A stretch of 64,000 nucleotides of DNA from CAWDDA01 sp963813345 (GTDB lineage Bacteria > Acidobacteriota > Blastocatellia > RBC074), in NCBI GenBank assembly GCA_963813345.1, contig CAWEYR010000022.1, positions 1-64,000 on the forward strand, read 5' to 3'. Positions 52,490 to 63,596 of this stretch are shown one piece after another; within the stretch, counting starts at the first letter, position 1; every line of letters begins with the position of its first letter. A model generated the notes under the pieces. That model was not told the DNA's origin. It searched no databases and was given only the letters and a program-made list of their open reading frames with translations. A program made the translations under genes and the position numbers.

Positions 52490-54193
52490 CTAATCCGAGG
52501 GAGGACGAGGCGACGCCGACGCCGGTGGCTGTTGACTCCAATATTTTCTGATCTCGCTGCGAGGATCGTTTTCGACGCGAGTGTCTGTGTCAAATACCAT
52601 CGTCGCACGGTTCGTCGTGTCATAGGTCGGCCACTGTGGAATGCGCGGATTGTTGGGATCGCCCGTTTTGGCAAAGGCGACCCAGGCCGACGCCAGTCGA
52701 TCACACATGACCTTTGCGTCCCTGACACCAACGCCGACGATGTTGTCGCGCACTGCGTGGAACGATGCCGACACATCGATCCCGTGAACTGCACCGAACT
52801 TACCGTCGTATGCCGGGCTTTCCCACGACCACAGGTACATATACGTCGCGCCCCTGCCGAGTGCCGCTTTGCGTTCGGCCTGTGTGATCGCCGAACGACG
52901 GAAGCCAGCATCTGTCAGCGCCTGCGCCTGAATCAGATACGCTGACTTTTGAGGGTAACGCCGGCGATAGAGGGCCAGAATCTCTTCACCTTTGCCCTGG
53001 TATCGCTGATCGAGCAAACTCTTCAGACCAGCTTCATCAAGGCCGAAGTTGGTCAGAGCGAGCGCGGAGTCTTCGAGCGTCGTCGAGATGATCATCGGCA
53101 CATCCGCCGATTCCGGGGGCGCTACCGGATCAAATGGATGATGCGGCAAATAGTTTCCATCCATCACGGGGCTGAATCCTGTGATTCCGGTTTGCGCTTC
53201 AAGCAACTGCTGCCACGAGACCTTCTGCAAGTCCGCGATGCGCGTCTTCGGAATATTGAGCTTGGCCAGCAACTGCTCCGCTGCGCGCGTCGATGCTTCC
53301 CTTGTCGACGAGCGCAGGGACGAGCCGCTCTGCACGGCCGCACGATGGAAAAGCCCCTTGGCCGCAGGCGTCGCGAGGATCGTAGACGTTTTGGCGCCGC
53401 CACCCGATTGACCAAAGATCATGACGCGACCAGGATCACCACCGAAATTCTCGATGTTGGTTTTCACCCATTCCAGCGAGGCAACAAGGTCCATCACTCC
53501 AGCGACACCCGAAAACGCAAACTCGGGTGGTGCGCCAAGATCGGCGAGGTGGGTATACCCGTAGCTTGCCAGCCGATGATTGACCGTCACCACGACCACG
53601 TCACCGAAGAGTGCAAGCTGCGCGCCATCGAAACCCGGCGCGTTGCCCGAGCCCGTGGCAAAGCCGCCACCGTGAAATGAGACAAGTACCGCTCGTTTGG
53701 CACCATCGTTGACACCAGGGGTCCAGATGTTCAACACGAGACAGTCCTCTCCCATCCCTCCCGACTGCTGGTCCCAGAGGATCATCATCCCGTATTCACT
53801 TCGCAGGTTCGACAAGGTTTGCGGACAGCATTGACCATGCGCGAAACATTCACGCACACCGGTCCAGGGTGTTGGCTTTTTCGGCGGCATGTAACGGTTC
53901 TTACCCGCAGTAGAGGCTCCGTAAGGAATGCCCTTGAACTCCTTGATACCGGCGGTGATCATCCCCTGGACTTTTCCCGAGCTCGTTTCGACCGTAACGA
54001 AGAGCTTGCTCTCGCCGTTGTTGACAGAGGTGGCTGCGGGAGGAGCAGGTGTCGCAGGCGATTGAGCTCCTGTCTGGGCGATGCCAGTTTTCGGGAGCGC
54101 CGAAGCCGCACCTGCCGAGGCCGCCGCCAACGACATTCCCTTCAGGAAATCCCGGCGATCGGACTGTTTGATACACGTTCTCTTCCTGGTCAT
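52490..54193 (-). CDS. Tat-exported type B carboxylesterase/lipase family protein
   Basis: 567 residues. A Tat signal with twin arginine (SDRRDFLKGMSLAAASAGAA) is at residues 11-30. The carboxylesterase fold follows: VETSSGKVQG, FKGIPYGAS, EDCLVLNIWTP, VSFHGGGFATGSG (oxyanion hole), VTVNHRLASYGY and IFGQSGGGAKTS (nucleophile Ser in GQSGGG). A Glu/Asp and the His (AVHGID and SASFHAVRD region) complete the triad. It acts outside the cytoplasm on ester substrates; specificity is unknown. It ends with a Pro/Ser-rich tail. It is separated from the TonB receptor by an inverted repeat and a terminator, so it is its own transcription unit. Confidence 0.88.
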   Translation of the reverse strand: MTRKRTCIKQSDRRDFLKGMSLAAASAGAASALPKTGIAQTGAQSPATPAPPAATSVNNGESKLFVTVETSSGKVQGMITAGIKEFKGIPYGASTAGKNRYMPPKKPTPWTGVRECFAHGQCCPQTLSNLRSEYGMMILWDQQSGGMGEDCLVLNIWTPGVNDGAKRAVLVSFHGGGFATGSGNAPGFDGAQLALFGDVVVVTVNHRLASYGYTHLADLGAPPEFAFSGVAGVMDLVASLEWVKTNIENFGGDPGRVMIFGQSGGGAKTSTILATPAAKGLFHRAAVQSGSSLRSSTREASTRAAEQLLAKLNIPKTRIADLQKVSWQQLLEAQTGITGFSPVMDGNYLPHHPFDPVAPPESADVPMIISTTLEDSALALTNFGLDEAGLKSLLDQRYQGKGEEILALYRRRYPQKSAYLIQAQALTDAGFRRSAITQAERKAALGRGATYMYLWSWESPAYDGKFGAVHGIDVSASFHAVRDNIVGVGVRDAKVMCDRLASAWVAFAKTGDPNNPRIPQWPTYDTTNRATMVFDTDTRVENDPRSEIRKYWSQQPPASASPRPPSD

Positions 54194-54272
54194 GCGTGTC
54201 TCCTCTTGTGCGCGTAGTCGGTTGTAGGCGCGTGATTATCGTCAAAAAGAAGCGATGAGCGCAAGAGAGCTG

Positions 54273-54382
54273 ATTCACCGCAGAGACACAGAGAGCGCAG
54301 AGAGACGCAGAGAAAACATACAACAATGCATTCAAGTTTGTTGGCCTCTGCGTCTTCTCTCTGCGTTTCTCTGCGTTGAATT
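54273..54382. repeat. Inverted repeat of GCAGAGA units, second copy
   Basis: The left arm begins ATTCACCGCAGAGACACAGA (54273 on); the right arm ends CTCTGCGTTTCTCTGCGTTGAAT. It belongs to the same family as 51353-51475 but with mismatched arms. It lies upstream of the carboxylesterase and downstream of the TonB-receptor terminator. Confidence 0.85.
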
Positions 54383-54461
54383 CTTCCGCTCGACCAGGCC
54401 CTCGACAAGAAGATCGAGTTGGTAAGCGGAGTCGACTGAGGTACACGCAACCTCCCAGGCC

Positions 54462-54497
54462 ACCAAAACAGAAAAGGCCACCAAAAATGGTGGCCTT
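54462..54497 (-). terminator. Intrinsic terminator of the TonB-receptor gene
   Basis: Read on the minus strand: AAGGCCACCATTTTTGGTGG followed by CCTT then TTCTGTTTTGG. The stem has 9 bp (AAGGCCACC/GGTGGCCTT) with a 6-base loop and a U-rich tail, 85 bases after the receptor stop codon. This is the clearest canonical terminator in the window. Confidence 0.8.
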
Positions 54498-54581
54498 AAC
54501 ATCGCGGACGTGGAGTTCCTCGACCGACGCGTCATTATCCGCTAAACGTGCCCTCCCTCCAGGTCCGCTCCAAGCGTTTCG

Positions 54582-57500
54582 CTAAAATGCGTATCTCAAC
54601 GCAAATTGCATCACGCGGCCGGCCTTGGTCTCATTGAGAGGCGTCTGCGTGGCGCCAAACTTCCCGAAGTCGTTTGGTCGAGTTCCTCCGAGAATGAACG
54701 GATCTGGTGGCAGTCCGAATCCTGAGCCGGATGGCGCCGTGAAGCGCTGAGTATTGGTCACATTGAAAACTTCCCATCGGAATGTTATCGAATGATTTTC
54801 CCAGGGCAGCGCAAATGTCTTGTGAAGCCCCATGTCGAGAGCGAAGTATCCCGGCTGTCGCAATTTATTGCGGTCACCTGCCTCACCCGGTAAAGGATCC
54901 CGGAAGCTCGAAAACGCCGCCTGGGGATCCGAAAACAGATTTGGTTCTCCATTGACGTTCGCTGATGGCGAGGATTCAAGCGGACGCGTGGCAACCATTC
55001 CAGACGAGACCTGCCAGTTTGTACCCCATCGCCGGAACGCAAACGGACGGTTGGTTCCGGTTCCAGCATTGGTCGTTCCGTCGCCGTTGATCGGGAATCC
55101 CGAATTCCACCGGAAGATGCCTGTCAGACTCCAGCCTCCGATGATAGCGTTGGTAAATTTGCCGGAGTTCGAAGCAAAAGCCTTCCCGCGACCAAATGGG
55201 AGACCAACGACCCAATTGGCGTTGATGATGTGACGCACATCAAAATCGGAGTTCGCGTAGTTTGAGCTGAGGTCCAGCGGATTGAAGATCAGCGCCGAAC
55301 CCGCGAATGCCCGCGCATTCTGAAGCCCGGACGCATTATCCAGCGAGTGACCCAGCGTGTAGTTGAAATCCCAGGCTAGATCGTTCGTCAATCGCTGACG
55401 CAAGCTGAACTGACCGGCGTTGTAGTTCGATGTTGCGATTGTAGAAAACACCTGCAGCGCCGCGTATTGCGGGTGAACGAACGTGTTGTTCATGAACGCA
55501 AACGGCGCATTGTTAAATGCGAGGTTCGACTGCAGGAACGTATAGTCGAGACTGTTCCGTCCGCCTACCGCTGGCAAGGCGATCTGGCGGTACATCCGCT
55601 GCGTGGGACTGAGCAGGACGTTCGTCCCGAGCACGTTGAACGTTCCACCGACTCCCGGAAGGATATTCTCGAAGAAGGGAATTGGCTGCACCGATGTGAT
55701 CGGCACTCCCTGATATCTCAGCTCCACAAGTTTCCGCATCGCCTCGTACCACGTGACGCCGGATTGTGGATCGCGGATATTGTTGAAATGCATCACATCG
55801 CGCTGTGCCAGCAGGTCTCGCGAGAAGCGGCCCACATAACTCGCCTCAAACACGAGCCCACGCCCAATCTCGCGTGCATATGAGAGATTGAAATTGTAGG
55901 TGTAAGGCGTCCTCAATCCGTCATCAAGCGAAGACTCGATACGCTCTCCGTCATCGGCTGGATGAGTCAGGGGAAACAGGATCGATTGAGAAAAGTTTCC
56001 GGCAACACCCGGAAGCGTTCGCACATCTGGAACTGACCCAGTGTAGAGTGGCGCGAGATCAGTACTCACGTTGAACGTATTGGGTGGAATTTCAACCGCC
56101 GACGAGAATCCGAGCGTGTTGTTTAGATCGAACGATACCGCCAACTGGCTTCCGATGCGATCATAGGTCATGCGGAAACCACCTCGGATCACGCCCTTTG
56201 CCATCACGGCCAATTGCACGGCCAAAGAAGTTGTCTCCAAAGTCAGGAGACCATGCCACGGCCACTGTCGGCGCAAAGTTGTTCCAGTCCTGCTTGTAGA
56301 ATCCAGGCTTGTCATTAGCTTTGCCCGAGAGATCAAGCTCGATGAGCTCATTGTAGGGCACGCCTCGATTGGCGCCCTCAACTCGCCTGTTGAAGAATTC
56401 GGTCAGACTCTGCGTCGGCTGGACCTGCAGTCCGTCGGTTTCATACACCGGCGTCGACGTCGACCATCGAACTCCATATGTCACAGTCAGATTGGTTTTC
56501 GCGCGCCATGTGTCCTGAACGTAGGTCTCATATTCCTGTGTCGCGAATGTTCTTTCTGCCGATGAACCAACCGGAAGCAGTTGTCCGTCAGCGCCATAGA
56601 GGAGATTTGCGTCATACTCCGAGAATCTGCCGATGAAGGCTGCGAGCGCATTCCCGAGAGGCACGACGCTTGATGCCGCGACATTCGGGAAAATAGCCGG
56701 GCCTTCACCTTCGGGCCCCGCATTGGTGAGGACGGCTCCTGAGGCCGCGTAACCGGATGGATTCGCCGAGAGAAAGTCGTACGCGTTGGCAAACGAATCG
56801 CGGCGGTTCTCTATCAATCTTACATTACCGCCAAACTGAAGGTTGTGATTGCCTCGAACCCACGACAAGATCATCGACAAAATTGTGAACGGGTGTTACC
56901 CGGCTCAGCGTTCTCACCGGCGTCGGATCGAAGATGAAACGGAATGCAATCTCGTTCTCACTGGAATCGCCCGTTCGGCTGAATGCCGCTCGTAGTCAGT
57001 CCATAGCTGAACTTGTTGAGTAGAGTGTTCGAAAGAGTCCAGATGTGTCCGGCTGCTATACCCTTCGGATGTACCCAGTTCGTCGGTATCGGTGTGTCAG
57101 GAAAATCAGGCTCGATCGCGATGTTGTCACTCTGGTAGTTTCCACGAACCCACACGTCCTGACGGTCCGAAAGTTTGAAATCGAGCCGCGCGATAGTCGT
57201 GTTGAGCGAGCTTGGTGTATTCGCGTTGAACCTGTATCCGCCCGTGTTGAGACCATCGCCAACAGTCGTATCGTTCACCGGATAGCGCCGCGCCTTGTCC
57301 GCGAGATAGGAGATTGCGGCCTGATTGACTCCTGGAGTGACTCCGTTTGCAGCCAGGTAACGCGCGTTGATATCGGCAGCTCGCAACTCGACGCAGCGAC
57401 GATTCGGGTTCTCGCGAGTGGGGCACGAAATACCGCCCGCGCCGGTCGTCTCATATCTGATGATACCCTGACCAAGATGTGGAAGCGGGACGGTTCGCGC

Positions 57501-58505
57501 CGCGGTGGATGTGGCTGTTGCTTCCCGGAATCCTTCGTAATTGAAGAAGAAGAAAGCACGGTCGGTCTTGATCGGACCACCAATCGATCCTCCGAATATA
57601 TTGCGGAGCAACTTTGGCCGTGGAAGCTTTTCTTCACCAGCCAGCGCCCTTCCTTCCAATACTTCAATATCCGTAGCCTTGTACCGGCCGGCTTTGTTGT
57701 TGAAGAAATCGTTCGCGGTGGTGATGGTATTACGGTGATACTCGTAGAGCGACCCGTGAAACTGGTTCGAACCCGACTTTGTCACCAGAGATACCTGGGC
57801 TCCTGAAGATCGGCCCATGTCGGCGTTGGGATTCGTCGTAATCACGCGGAACTCCTGCACTGAGTCCGGTGTCGTTCTGAGAACGCTCGCGAAGGCCTCT
57901 TCCTTCACTACATCTACACCAGCCTGTTGTTCATTCACGTCGACGCCATCAAGCGTGATGTTCGACTGATCAGCGCGAGTGCCATTCACGAATCCGCCTC
58001 GCGTGACTCCGGGCTGAAGCGAAAGGAGTCCGACGATATTGCGCGCATTCAAAGGGAGGTCCACGATCCGTTTGTTCTCGAAGGCATTTCCGATTGAACC
58101 ATCCGATGTGTTGATGGGAAGCTCGTTTGCTGCCGTCACTGTGATCACATCAGTAACCGCCCCGACTTCGAAAGAAAGACCTACATCGGCGGGCGTGTCC
58201 GTGAGCACCTTCACTTCGTTTACGGCCACCTTCTTGAACCCCTGCGCTTCTCCTTCCATCTTGTACGAGCCGGGCGGCACCGCACTGAAAACGAACGTGC
58301 CCTCACCCGATGTAGTTTGCTTGCGCGTGAAGTTCCTGGCTTCGTCGCTCAGCGTTATCGTCGCGCCCGCTACCGGCTGTCCCTGCTGATCAACAGCGGT
58401 TCCTCGAACTACGGAGGTCTGGGCAAGAGCTGCCCCTCCCAACATCAATAAAAACGCAATCAACAGAATCGTCAGTCTGAATCCACTGGCTGGTATGACC
58501 CGCAT
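54582..58505 (-). CDS. Oar-like TonB-dependent outer-membrane receptor (frameshifted)
   Basis: About 1,305 residues. The ATG at 58505 has GGGAGGAAC upstream. Signal peptide (FRLTILLIAFLLMLGGAALA), a CarboxypepD_reg domain (about 30-115; VRGTAVDQQGQPVAGATITL, GTFVFSAVPPGSYKM), the plug (about 125-260; NITLDGVDVNEQQAG, SVQEFRVITTNPNADMG, QVSLVTKSGSNQFHGSLYEY), and a long beta-barrel ending in the C-terminal Phe (MQFALRYAF) needed for outer-membrane insertion. Frame changes near 56985, 56875 and 56190 interrupt the barrel but the sequence carries on across each. Acidobacteria carry many such receptors. The ligand is unknown; Oar-type proteins often handle peptides or glycans. Confidence 0.88.
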
Positions 58506-58719
58506 AGTTCCTCCCAATTATTTTGGAGTTGCAAGCTTCACAACGTTGTATTCATTTCCAACTATTGGACAACGAATCAGAGGGTCTTTATCGCAAATGG
58601 CATTCCCTAAACGGCGAGAGCTACTAAGGCTTGATGACTGTAGGACATCCTTACTTCTAATTGTGATATGCGCGCGCCGTTGATTTCAGAAAAGTCAATC
58701 ATCGTGCAGAATCTTGGAT

Positions 58720-58810
58720 GTATGTTGTACCGCCTTCAGGCGGAATGGTTGCGAAGCGATTCCGCCTGAAGGCAGCTACGACGCCTGACACTGAAGGCGT
58801 ACAACTACCT
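58720..58810. repeat. Diverged family B hairpin before folC
   Basis: The left arm TATGTTGTACCGCCTTCAGG with CGGAAT; the right side ATTCCGCCTGAAGGC and a second imperfect end CTGAAGGCGTACAAC. It forms the apparent N-terminal extension of the folC open frame (encoding VVPPSGG), which is not part of the enzyme. Confidence 0.75.
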
Positions 58811-58816
58811 AGACGA

Positions 58817-60121
58817 ATGACATACGACGAATCACTTCAATACCTTCTGAGCCTCGGGCACGAAACGCTCTCGATGAAGTTTGGACTCGAAGGCATCAAG
58901 GCTCTTCTTCATGAGCTCTGTCACCCTCAGGAAGGGCTCCGCACCGTTCACATCGCAGGCACTAATGGCAAAGGCTCGACGTCCGCGATGGTTGCAGAGA
59001 TAGCGCAGGCCTCGGGAGTGCGAACCGGGCTTTACACTTCTCCTCACCTGGTGGATATCACCGAACGCATGCAGATCAATCGAACGCCGATTTCGCGAGA
59101 CAGCTTCGCGCGATTTGCTTCGCAGGTGCGCGCGGCGGGTGAACGTCTTTGCAGGAGAGGTGTTCTACAAACTCCACCGTCGTTTTTCGAACAGGTCACA
59201 GCCGCAGGTTTTCTTTTCTTCGCGGAAGAGAAGGCTGAGCTTGTAGTCCTGGAGGTCGGCCTTGGCGGGCGTCTTGATGCGACCAACATTTGCCGCCCGG
59301 TAGTTTCAGCCATCACAACTATCGGAGAGGATCATCAGCAGTATCTTGGAAGCTCGCTCGCGGCGATCGCTTTTGAAAAAGCGGGGATTATCAAGCCGGG
59401 AGTGCCCGTCGTTTCTGCGCCTCAGCCGGATGAGGCCATGTCGGTGATTCAAGCCAGATGCGTGCAACTCAACTCACCGCTGGTCGTAGCCGATGACGTC
59501 CCGGTTCTCGATCCAATGGTCTCTCCGGTGCACGGTGCGGAAGGGTTTTTCAGGATGCGAGTAGAGACACAGATGAATGCTTACGACGTGAGTCTCGGTT
59601 TGCGTGGCCGGCATCAGGCAGTGAATGCTCTCGTTGCGATCCATCTCGGCGAGATTCTGGGTTTCGATCGTTCTGCAATCGAATACGGACTTTCTGCCTC
59701 ACCGTGGCCTGGCAGGCTGGAACTTGTCTACCGCAAATCGCTCGCACCGCTTCTGATCGATGGAGCTCACAATGCAGACGGGGCACGCGCACTCGCAGAG
59801 TTTCTGCGGGAATTCCACACATCGAGGGAGACCAGGGAGTTGACTCTTGTCTTTGGAGTCATGTCGGACAAAGCGCTTCAGCAAATGGTCGAGACTCTGT
59901 TTCCATTGGCAACGACTCGCATAGTCACTCGCATTGACAATCCGCGAAGCGTTGAGCCGGGAGAGATAGCGAAAGTTGCCGAGCAAGCAGGCTGGAGCTC
60001 GATAGTCGTCGATAGCACCGCAGAGGCTCTCGCAAAGGCGGATCAGATCACATCTCCAAATGGCCTGATTTGTGTCTGCGGGTCGCTCTATCTTGTAGGT
60101 GAAACAAAAGCCCTTCTGTAG
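58817..60121 (+). CDS. folC: Folylpolyglutamate synthase / dihydrofolate synthase
   Basis: 434 residues from the ATG at 58817 (MTYDESLQYLLSLG). The 33-residue upstream extension is repeat-encoded and is dropped. Mur-ligase fold: P-loop HIAGTNGKGSTSAM, GLYTSPHLVDITERMQIN (folate-binding loop), VLEVGLGGRLDATN, TTIGEDHQQYLGSSLAAIAFEKAGI (carbamylated-Lys region) and LIDGAHNADGARAL in the C-terminal domain. It adds glutamate to dihydropteroate and/or folates. It is convergent with the next gene; their last 34 bp overlap on opposite strands. It is linked by metabolism to glyA, the THF user at 19037, not by operon. Confidence 0.94.
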   Translation: MTYDESLQYLLSLGHETLSMKFGLEGIKALLHELCHPQEGLRTVHIAGTNGKGSTSAMVAEIAQASGVRTGLYTSPHLVDITERMQINRTPISRDSFARFASQVRAAGERLCRRGVLQTPPSFFEQVTAAGFLFFAEEKAELVVLEVGLGGRLDATNICRPVVSAITTIGEDHQQYLGSSLAAIAFEKAGIIKPGVPVVSAPQPDEAMSVIQARCVQLNSPLVVADDVPVLDPMVSPVHGAEGFFRMRVETQMNAYDVSLGLRGRHQAVNALVAIHLGEILGFDRSAIEYGLSASPWPGRLELVYRKSLAPLLIDGAHNADGARALAEFLREFHTSRETRELTLVFGVMSDKALQQMVETLFPLATTRIVTRIDNPRSVEPGEIAKVAEQAGWSSIVVDSTAEALAKADQITSPNGLICVCGSLYLVGETKALL

Positions 60122-63100
60122 GTGCGAGTGTTGTAGTGCTCAAGGTATTCCTGATGACGCGGCGAGATCGGATAGCTATCGGAAGCTGAATAAGGATAGC
60201 TTTTCATACGATGGTAGGGTAGTTCGCCGATCGTATCGGGACGCGCCGAGTTGATGTCCATGTCTTTGCCGAAGCCATCCGCAAAGAGCAGAAAATCGCG
60301 CTTCCATCCACCCGGCAAGCGAGGAAGCTGTCGTTCATCGAAGTCCACCTGAACCTCGTCACCACTTCGCGTAATCACATACATATCGTCAATCGCGCGA
60401 AGCAGCTCACGAACATCTCCAAAGCGCGTGTAGTTACCGGTGTGGACTTTCCAGGGTGCGTCACGCTCAATCACCCGGTAGTCGTAAACGAGCGGTAGCC
60501 TGTTGTCGGGGCTGTACTCACGTGGAAAGCCCCGGTAACGGAGCTCGGCCCGCATCGGTGAGAGCGTCGTCGAGACCATCGTTGAGGCGTCTTTGAAATC
60601 ATCGGGGCCTCGTTTCCAGACTCTGTCGAGCCGGGCGAGGCGGCAATCAGGATTTGATCCCAGTAGATTCGCATGCTGGTTACGATGCGCACTCGCGTGT
60701 CGTCACAGAGGAACTTGCCTGTCAGATCAACCGTCATCGTCTTGGGCAAGCCGGCAGGGAAGCCCATCTGCTCGATCACGGTTTGCCATTCCCCTCGCGC
60801 GTTCCTGACTTGAAGGTACGGTGGAATCAGTTTCGCGCCTGCATGCGATGCTGCTACATTCGCAGTCGAATCCGCGTAATCAATCCACGCGGTCAGCAGG
60901 AGAAGCAGCCGGTCCTGTCGATTCAGCCTGCCAGGATCGAGCTCGATCGCGTGTTCTCGCGCGTATCCTTTGAATTTGAGCTTATCGAAATCCTCGGGAT
61001 ACTTACGGTCAATTGATGAGACCAGCGCCAGGATGTCGTTTCCGCGATCGTCGACGGCTGCGATCGGCGCGCGCGCTCCCTTGACGGAAAACACTTTGAA
61101 GTCGGGATAGGGTGGACCGGGCATCAATCGTTCGTTTGGATATACCTCCGTGTCCTGTGGATGATCGATTGCCAGCAGCTTCACGGCGTCAAAATAGATG
61201 ACCTCTTCAAGCTGGTTGTTCATGCGCAGCGAGAGGACGCCATCGCGCGCGCGCAACTGCTCACCAGTTACGCGCACATACTCATCAGTATCGGGGTAGT
61301 TATAGCTTCCGGGACCAGTCAGGAATCCGATTGCTGAACCACCGAGAAAATCGGTGACGAAACTGTACTCGCTCCCATTCCAGGCATAGAGCAGAGGGCA
61401 CGATGTGCCCTTGCGGTCGAGCTCGTCGAACGAATTGATCGTACCAGTCTTAACCGTAAGCTCTGATTGCAGTATGCCCGAAGGCCAGAGAAGTCTTAGC
61501 GAATCGACCGCAGTCCGGTATCCAAGCCCAAATGCAATTCCGGCCGAAGCGGCGGGCGGAGAGGACGCATAAACCTCGAGCTTCTGCGCAAGGCTTCCCG
61601 ACCTGATCTCAGCCTTGGTCCCGATTCCTGACCGATTGCTCGCCTTGCCGTTGAGTTTTATGCGGGCGAAGTTCTTCGAGGCCCCTTCACTGCGCCACGT
61701 TCGCGGAGTGCCGTCTTCCGCGATTGCTGCGAGGTCGGTTCCACCGTCGGCACCGAGATCGCCTGTAGCAAACGCGCGGAGACCTGCGACCGTGATTGGA
61801 ACGTGAACCGGTGCAGAAAGGCTTCGGCCGAGCCCGCGTCGAAGTTCTATTCCACTTTCGCCGAGCGATATCACATCCAGCAGACCGTCGTTGTCGTAAT
61901 CTGCGATCTGTGCAGCGAGCGTTCGTCCCGATTCAATCTCCTGTTTTCCGTACTTTCCTCGACCATCGCTCAGAAACAAAAGATCGCGGGTGCCATAGCC
62001 GGGCACGTAAAAATCGATGAAGCCGTCTTTGTTCAAGTCACCGGCGCCGATGCCCAGCGATTTACCTGTAGACATGAGGCCGACCGCAGACGCGATGTCC
62101 TTGAACGAACCATCGCGTTGATTGCTGAAGAGCGCAAGTGGAGCGCCATAGCTGGCAACGATGAAGTCAATGTCGCGGAGATTGTTGAAGTCAGAACAGA
62201 CTATGGCAGTCGTCTTCTGTTTACCGCCGCCGAGCTTTGCAGCCTCTGTAATATCCGTGAACGTTCCGTTCCCATTATTGCGGAAGAGCCGAAGACCCTG
62301 ACCCGGGAAATCATCCGGAAACATTGCGCTCTCTCCACCGGGCCAGCTGCGCATATCCGCAAAGCTGCCCACCAGGAGGTCAAGATCACCGTCGTGGTCC
62401 GCATCTGTCAGGGCAGCGGTCAGTGCCCACCGATCGTTTGTGGCTGGCAGACCGCTTTGAGCGGTGACATTCACAAATGTTCCATCGCCGTTGTTCCTGT
62501 AAAGCTCCAGGGTCCGGTATCCAAAGACGACGACATCTGTCTTTGAATCGTTATCGAAATCACCGAGGACAGTGCCGCAGGGCATTTCGCCTGACGTGAT
62601 CTTTGATTGGGCAGTCACATCGGAAAAACGATTTCCGTCATTTTGAAGCACTCGAACAATTGGCTTACCCGCATCGTCAACTCCGGTTACGATCAGGTCG
62701 AGGCGATCATCTCCGTTAACGTCACCCATGCTAATGCTCGAGCTGAATGCGGAGATCATCTCGCGTCGCGTTATCTCGCGATCGAAATCTGCTCGAGTAA
62801 TGCGGCGGCCGAGTACAGAGCTCGCGCGTTGTACCTTGAGCTTTGACGATGGCGTGGGGTCCTGTTCTACAAAACGTATGGGAGCTGCTTCGGGAGATAC
62901 GAGCTCAGGCTCGGCGCCCGGAGCTCGTCACGGCTTCCGCGTAGCGACCCTGCTCGCCGTAGTTCAGCCCGAGAGTCGTAGCGTATCCAGTAGCTCGCAG
63001 CTTCTGAAACAGATCGAGCATCTCCCGGCCCTCTTTGGTCTTGCCTGAGCGGTTGTAGGCTTGCGCCAGGCTGTAGGCCGCCGTTGCATTGTAGGATTCG

Positions 63101-63573
63101 GCGTCAAGTGCGCGCTTGAACGCTTCGATGGCGCGGTCGTATTGCTGTAGCTGCGAGTACACCTGTCCGATCTGGATGTTGCTGATAGGCTCACCGGAAT
63201 CACTTTCAAGAATCTTCGTGAATGCCTTGAGTGATTCCTGGTATTCACGTTCCTTCTTGAGAGTCGCACCGAGCACATAGTTTGCGTGCGGGCTTGAAGG
63301 CGCAATTCTGAGCGCTTCTCGCGCCTCGGCAAGAGCGTTTCGCGAATCATTGAGGAAATAATAAGCAAGGGCGAGATTGATTCTTGCAGTTACAAAGCCG
63401 GGATCGGTTGCAATGATCTTCTTGAATTCACGCGCCGCGTCTTCGTGCTTGAACTGCTCCATGAGCGCGACGCCGATGTTGTTCAAGCGATAAAGTCCCT
63501 CGCGCTTCTCGCGTGCGTCGGTTTGCGGAAGAAGAATCAGGAGAAGAAGAGCAATAAACAGTGCGTTTCTCAT
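60088..63573 (-). CDS. Secreted TPR - FG-GAP/VCBS - ASPIC/UnbV (CRTAC1-like) protein (frameshifted)
   Basis: About 1,160 residues. A signal peptide (MRNALFIALLLLILLPQTDA) precedes TPRs (about 25-215; LYRLNNIGVALMEQFKHEDAA, ATAAYSLAQAYNRSG). After a one-base G-run error near 62922, a linker (GAEPELVSPEAAPIRFVEQD) leads to FG-GAP/VCBS repeats (about 280-600), each with a calcium-type loop: GDVNGDDRLDLIV, GDFDNDSKTDVVV, TDADHDGDLDLLVG, GDLNKDGFIDFYV, ADYDNDGLLDVIS. An ASPIC/UnbV segment follows (GIGTKAEIRSGS, FGLGYRTAVDSLRLLWPSG), then a C-terminal domain with a frame change near 60590. It is probably an extracellular or periplasmic calcium-stabilised propeller for binding or adhesion; the function is unknown. 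Confidence 0.85.
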
Positions 63574-63596
63574 AATACGCTCAAGACGAGTTCAAA

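Noticed and set aside
52949..53680. 243-residue open frame on the plus strand
   Set aside because: It is antisense to the carboxylesterase catalytic region.
57045..57806. 253-residue open frame on the plus strand
   Set aside because: It is fully antisense to the TonB receptor plug and barrel, with no family resemblance; a shadow frame.
58718..58816. N-terminal 33 residues of folC
   Set aside because: They are encoded by a diverged family B repeat and lack similarity to FolC; the enzyme begins at the ATG at 58817.
61803..62546. 247-residue open frame on the plus strand
   Set aside because: It is antisense to the FG-GAP repeats, whose minus-strand reading has clear calcium-loop motifs.
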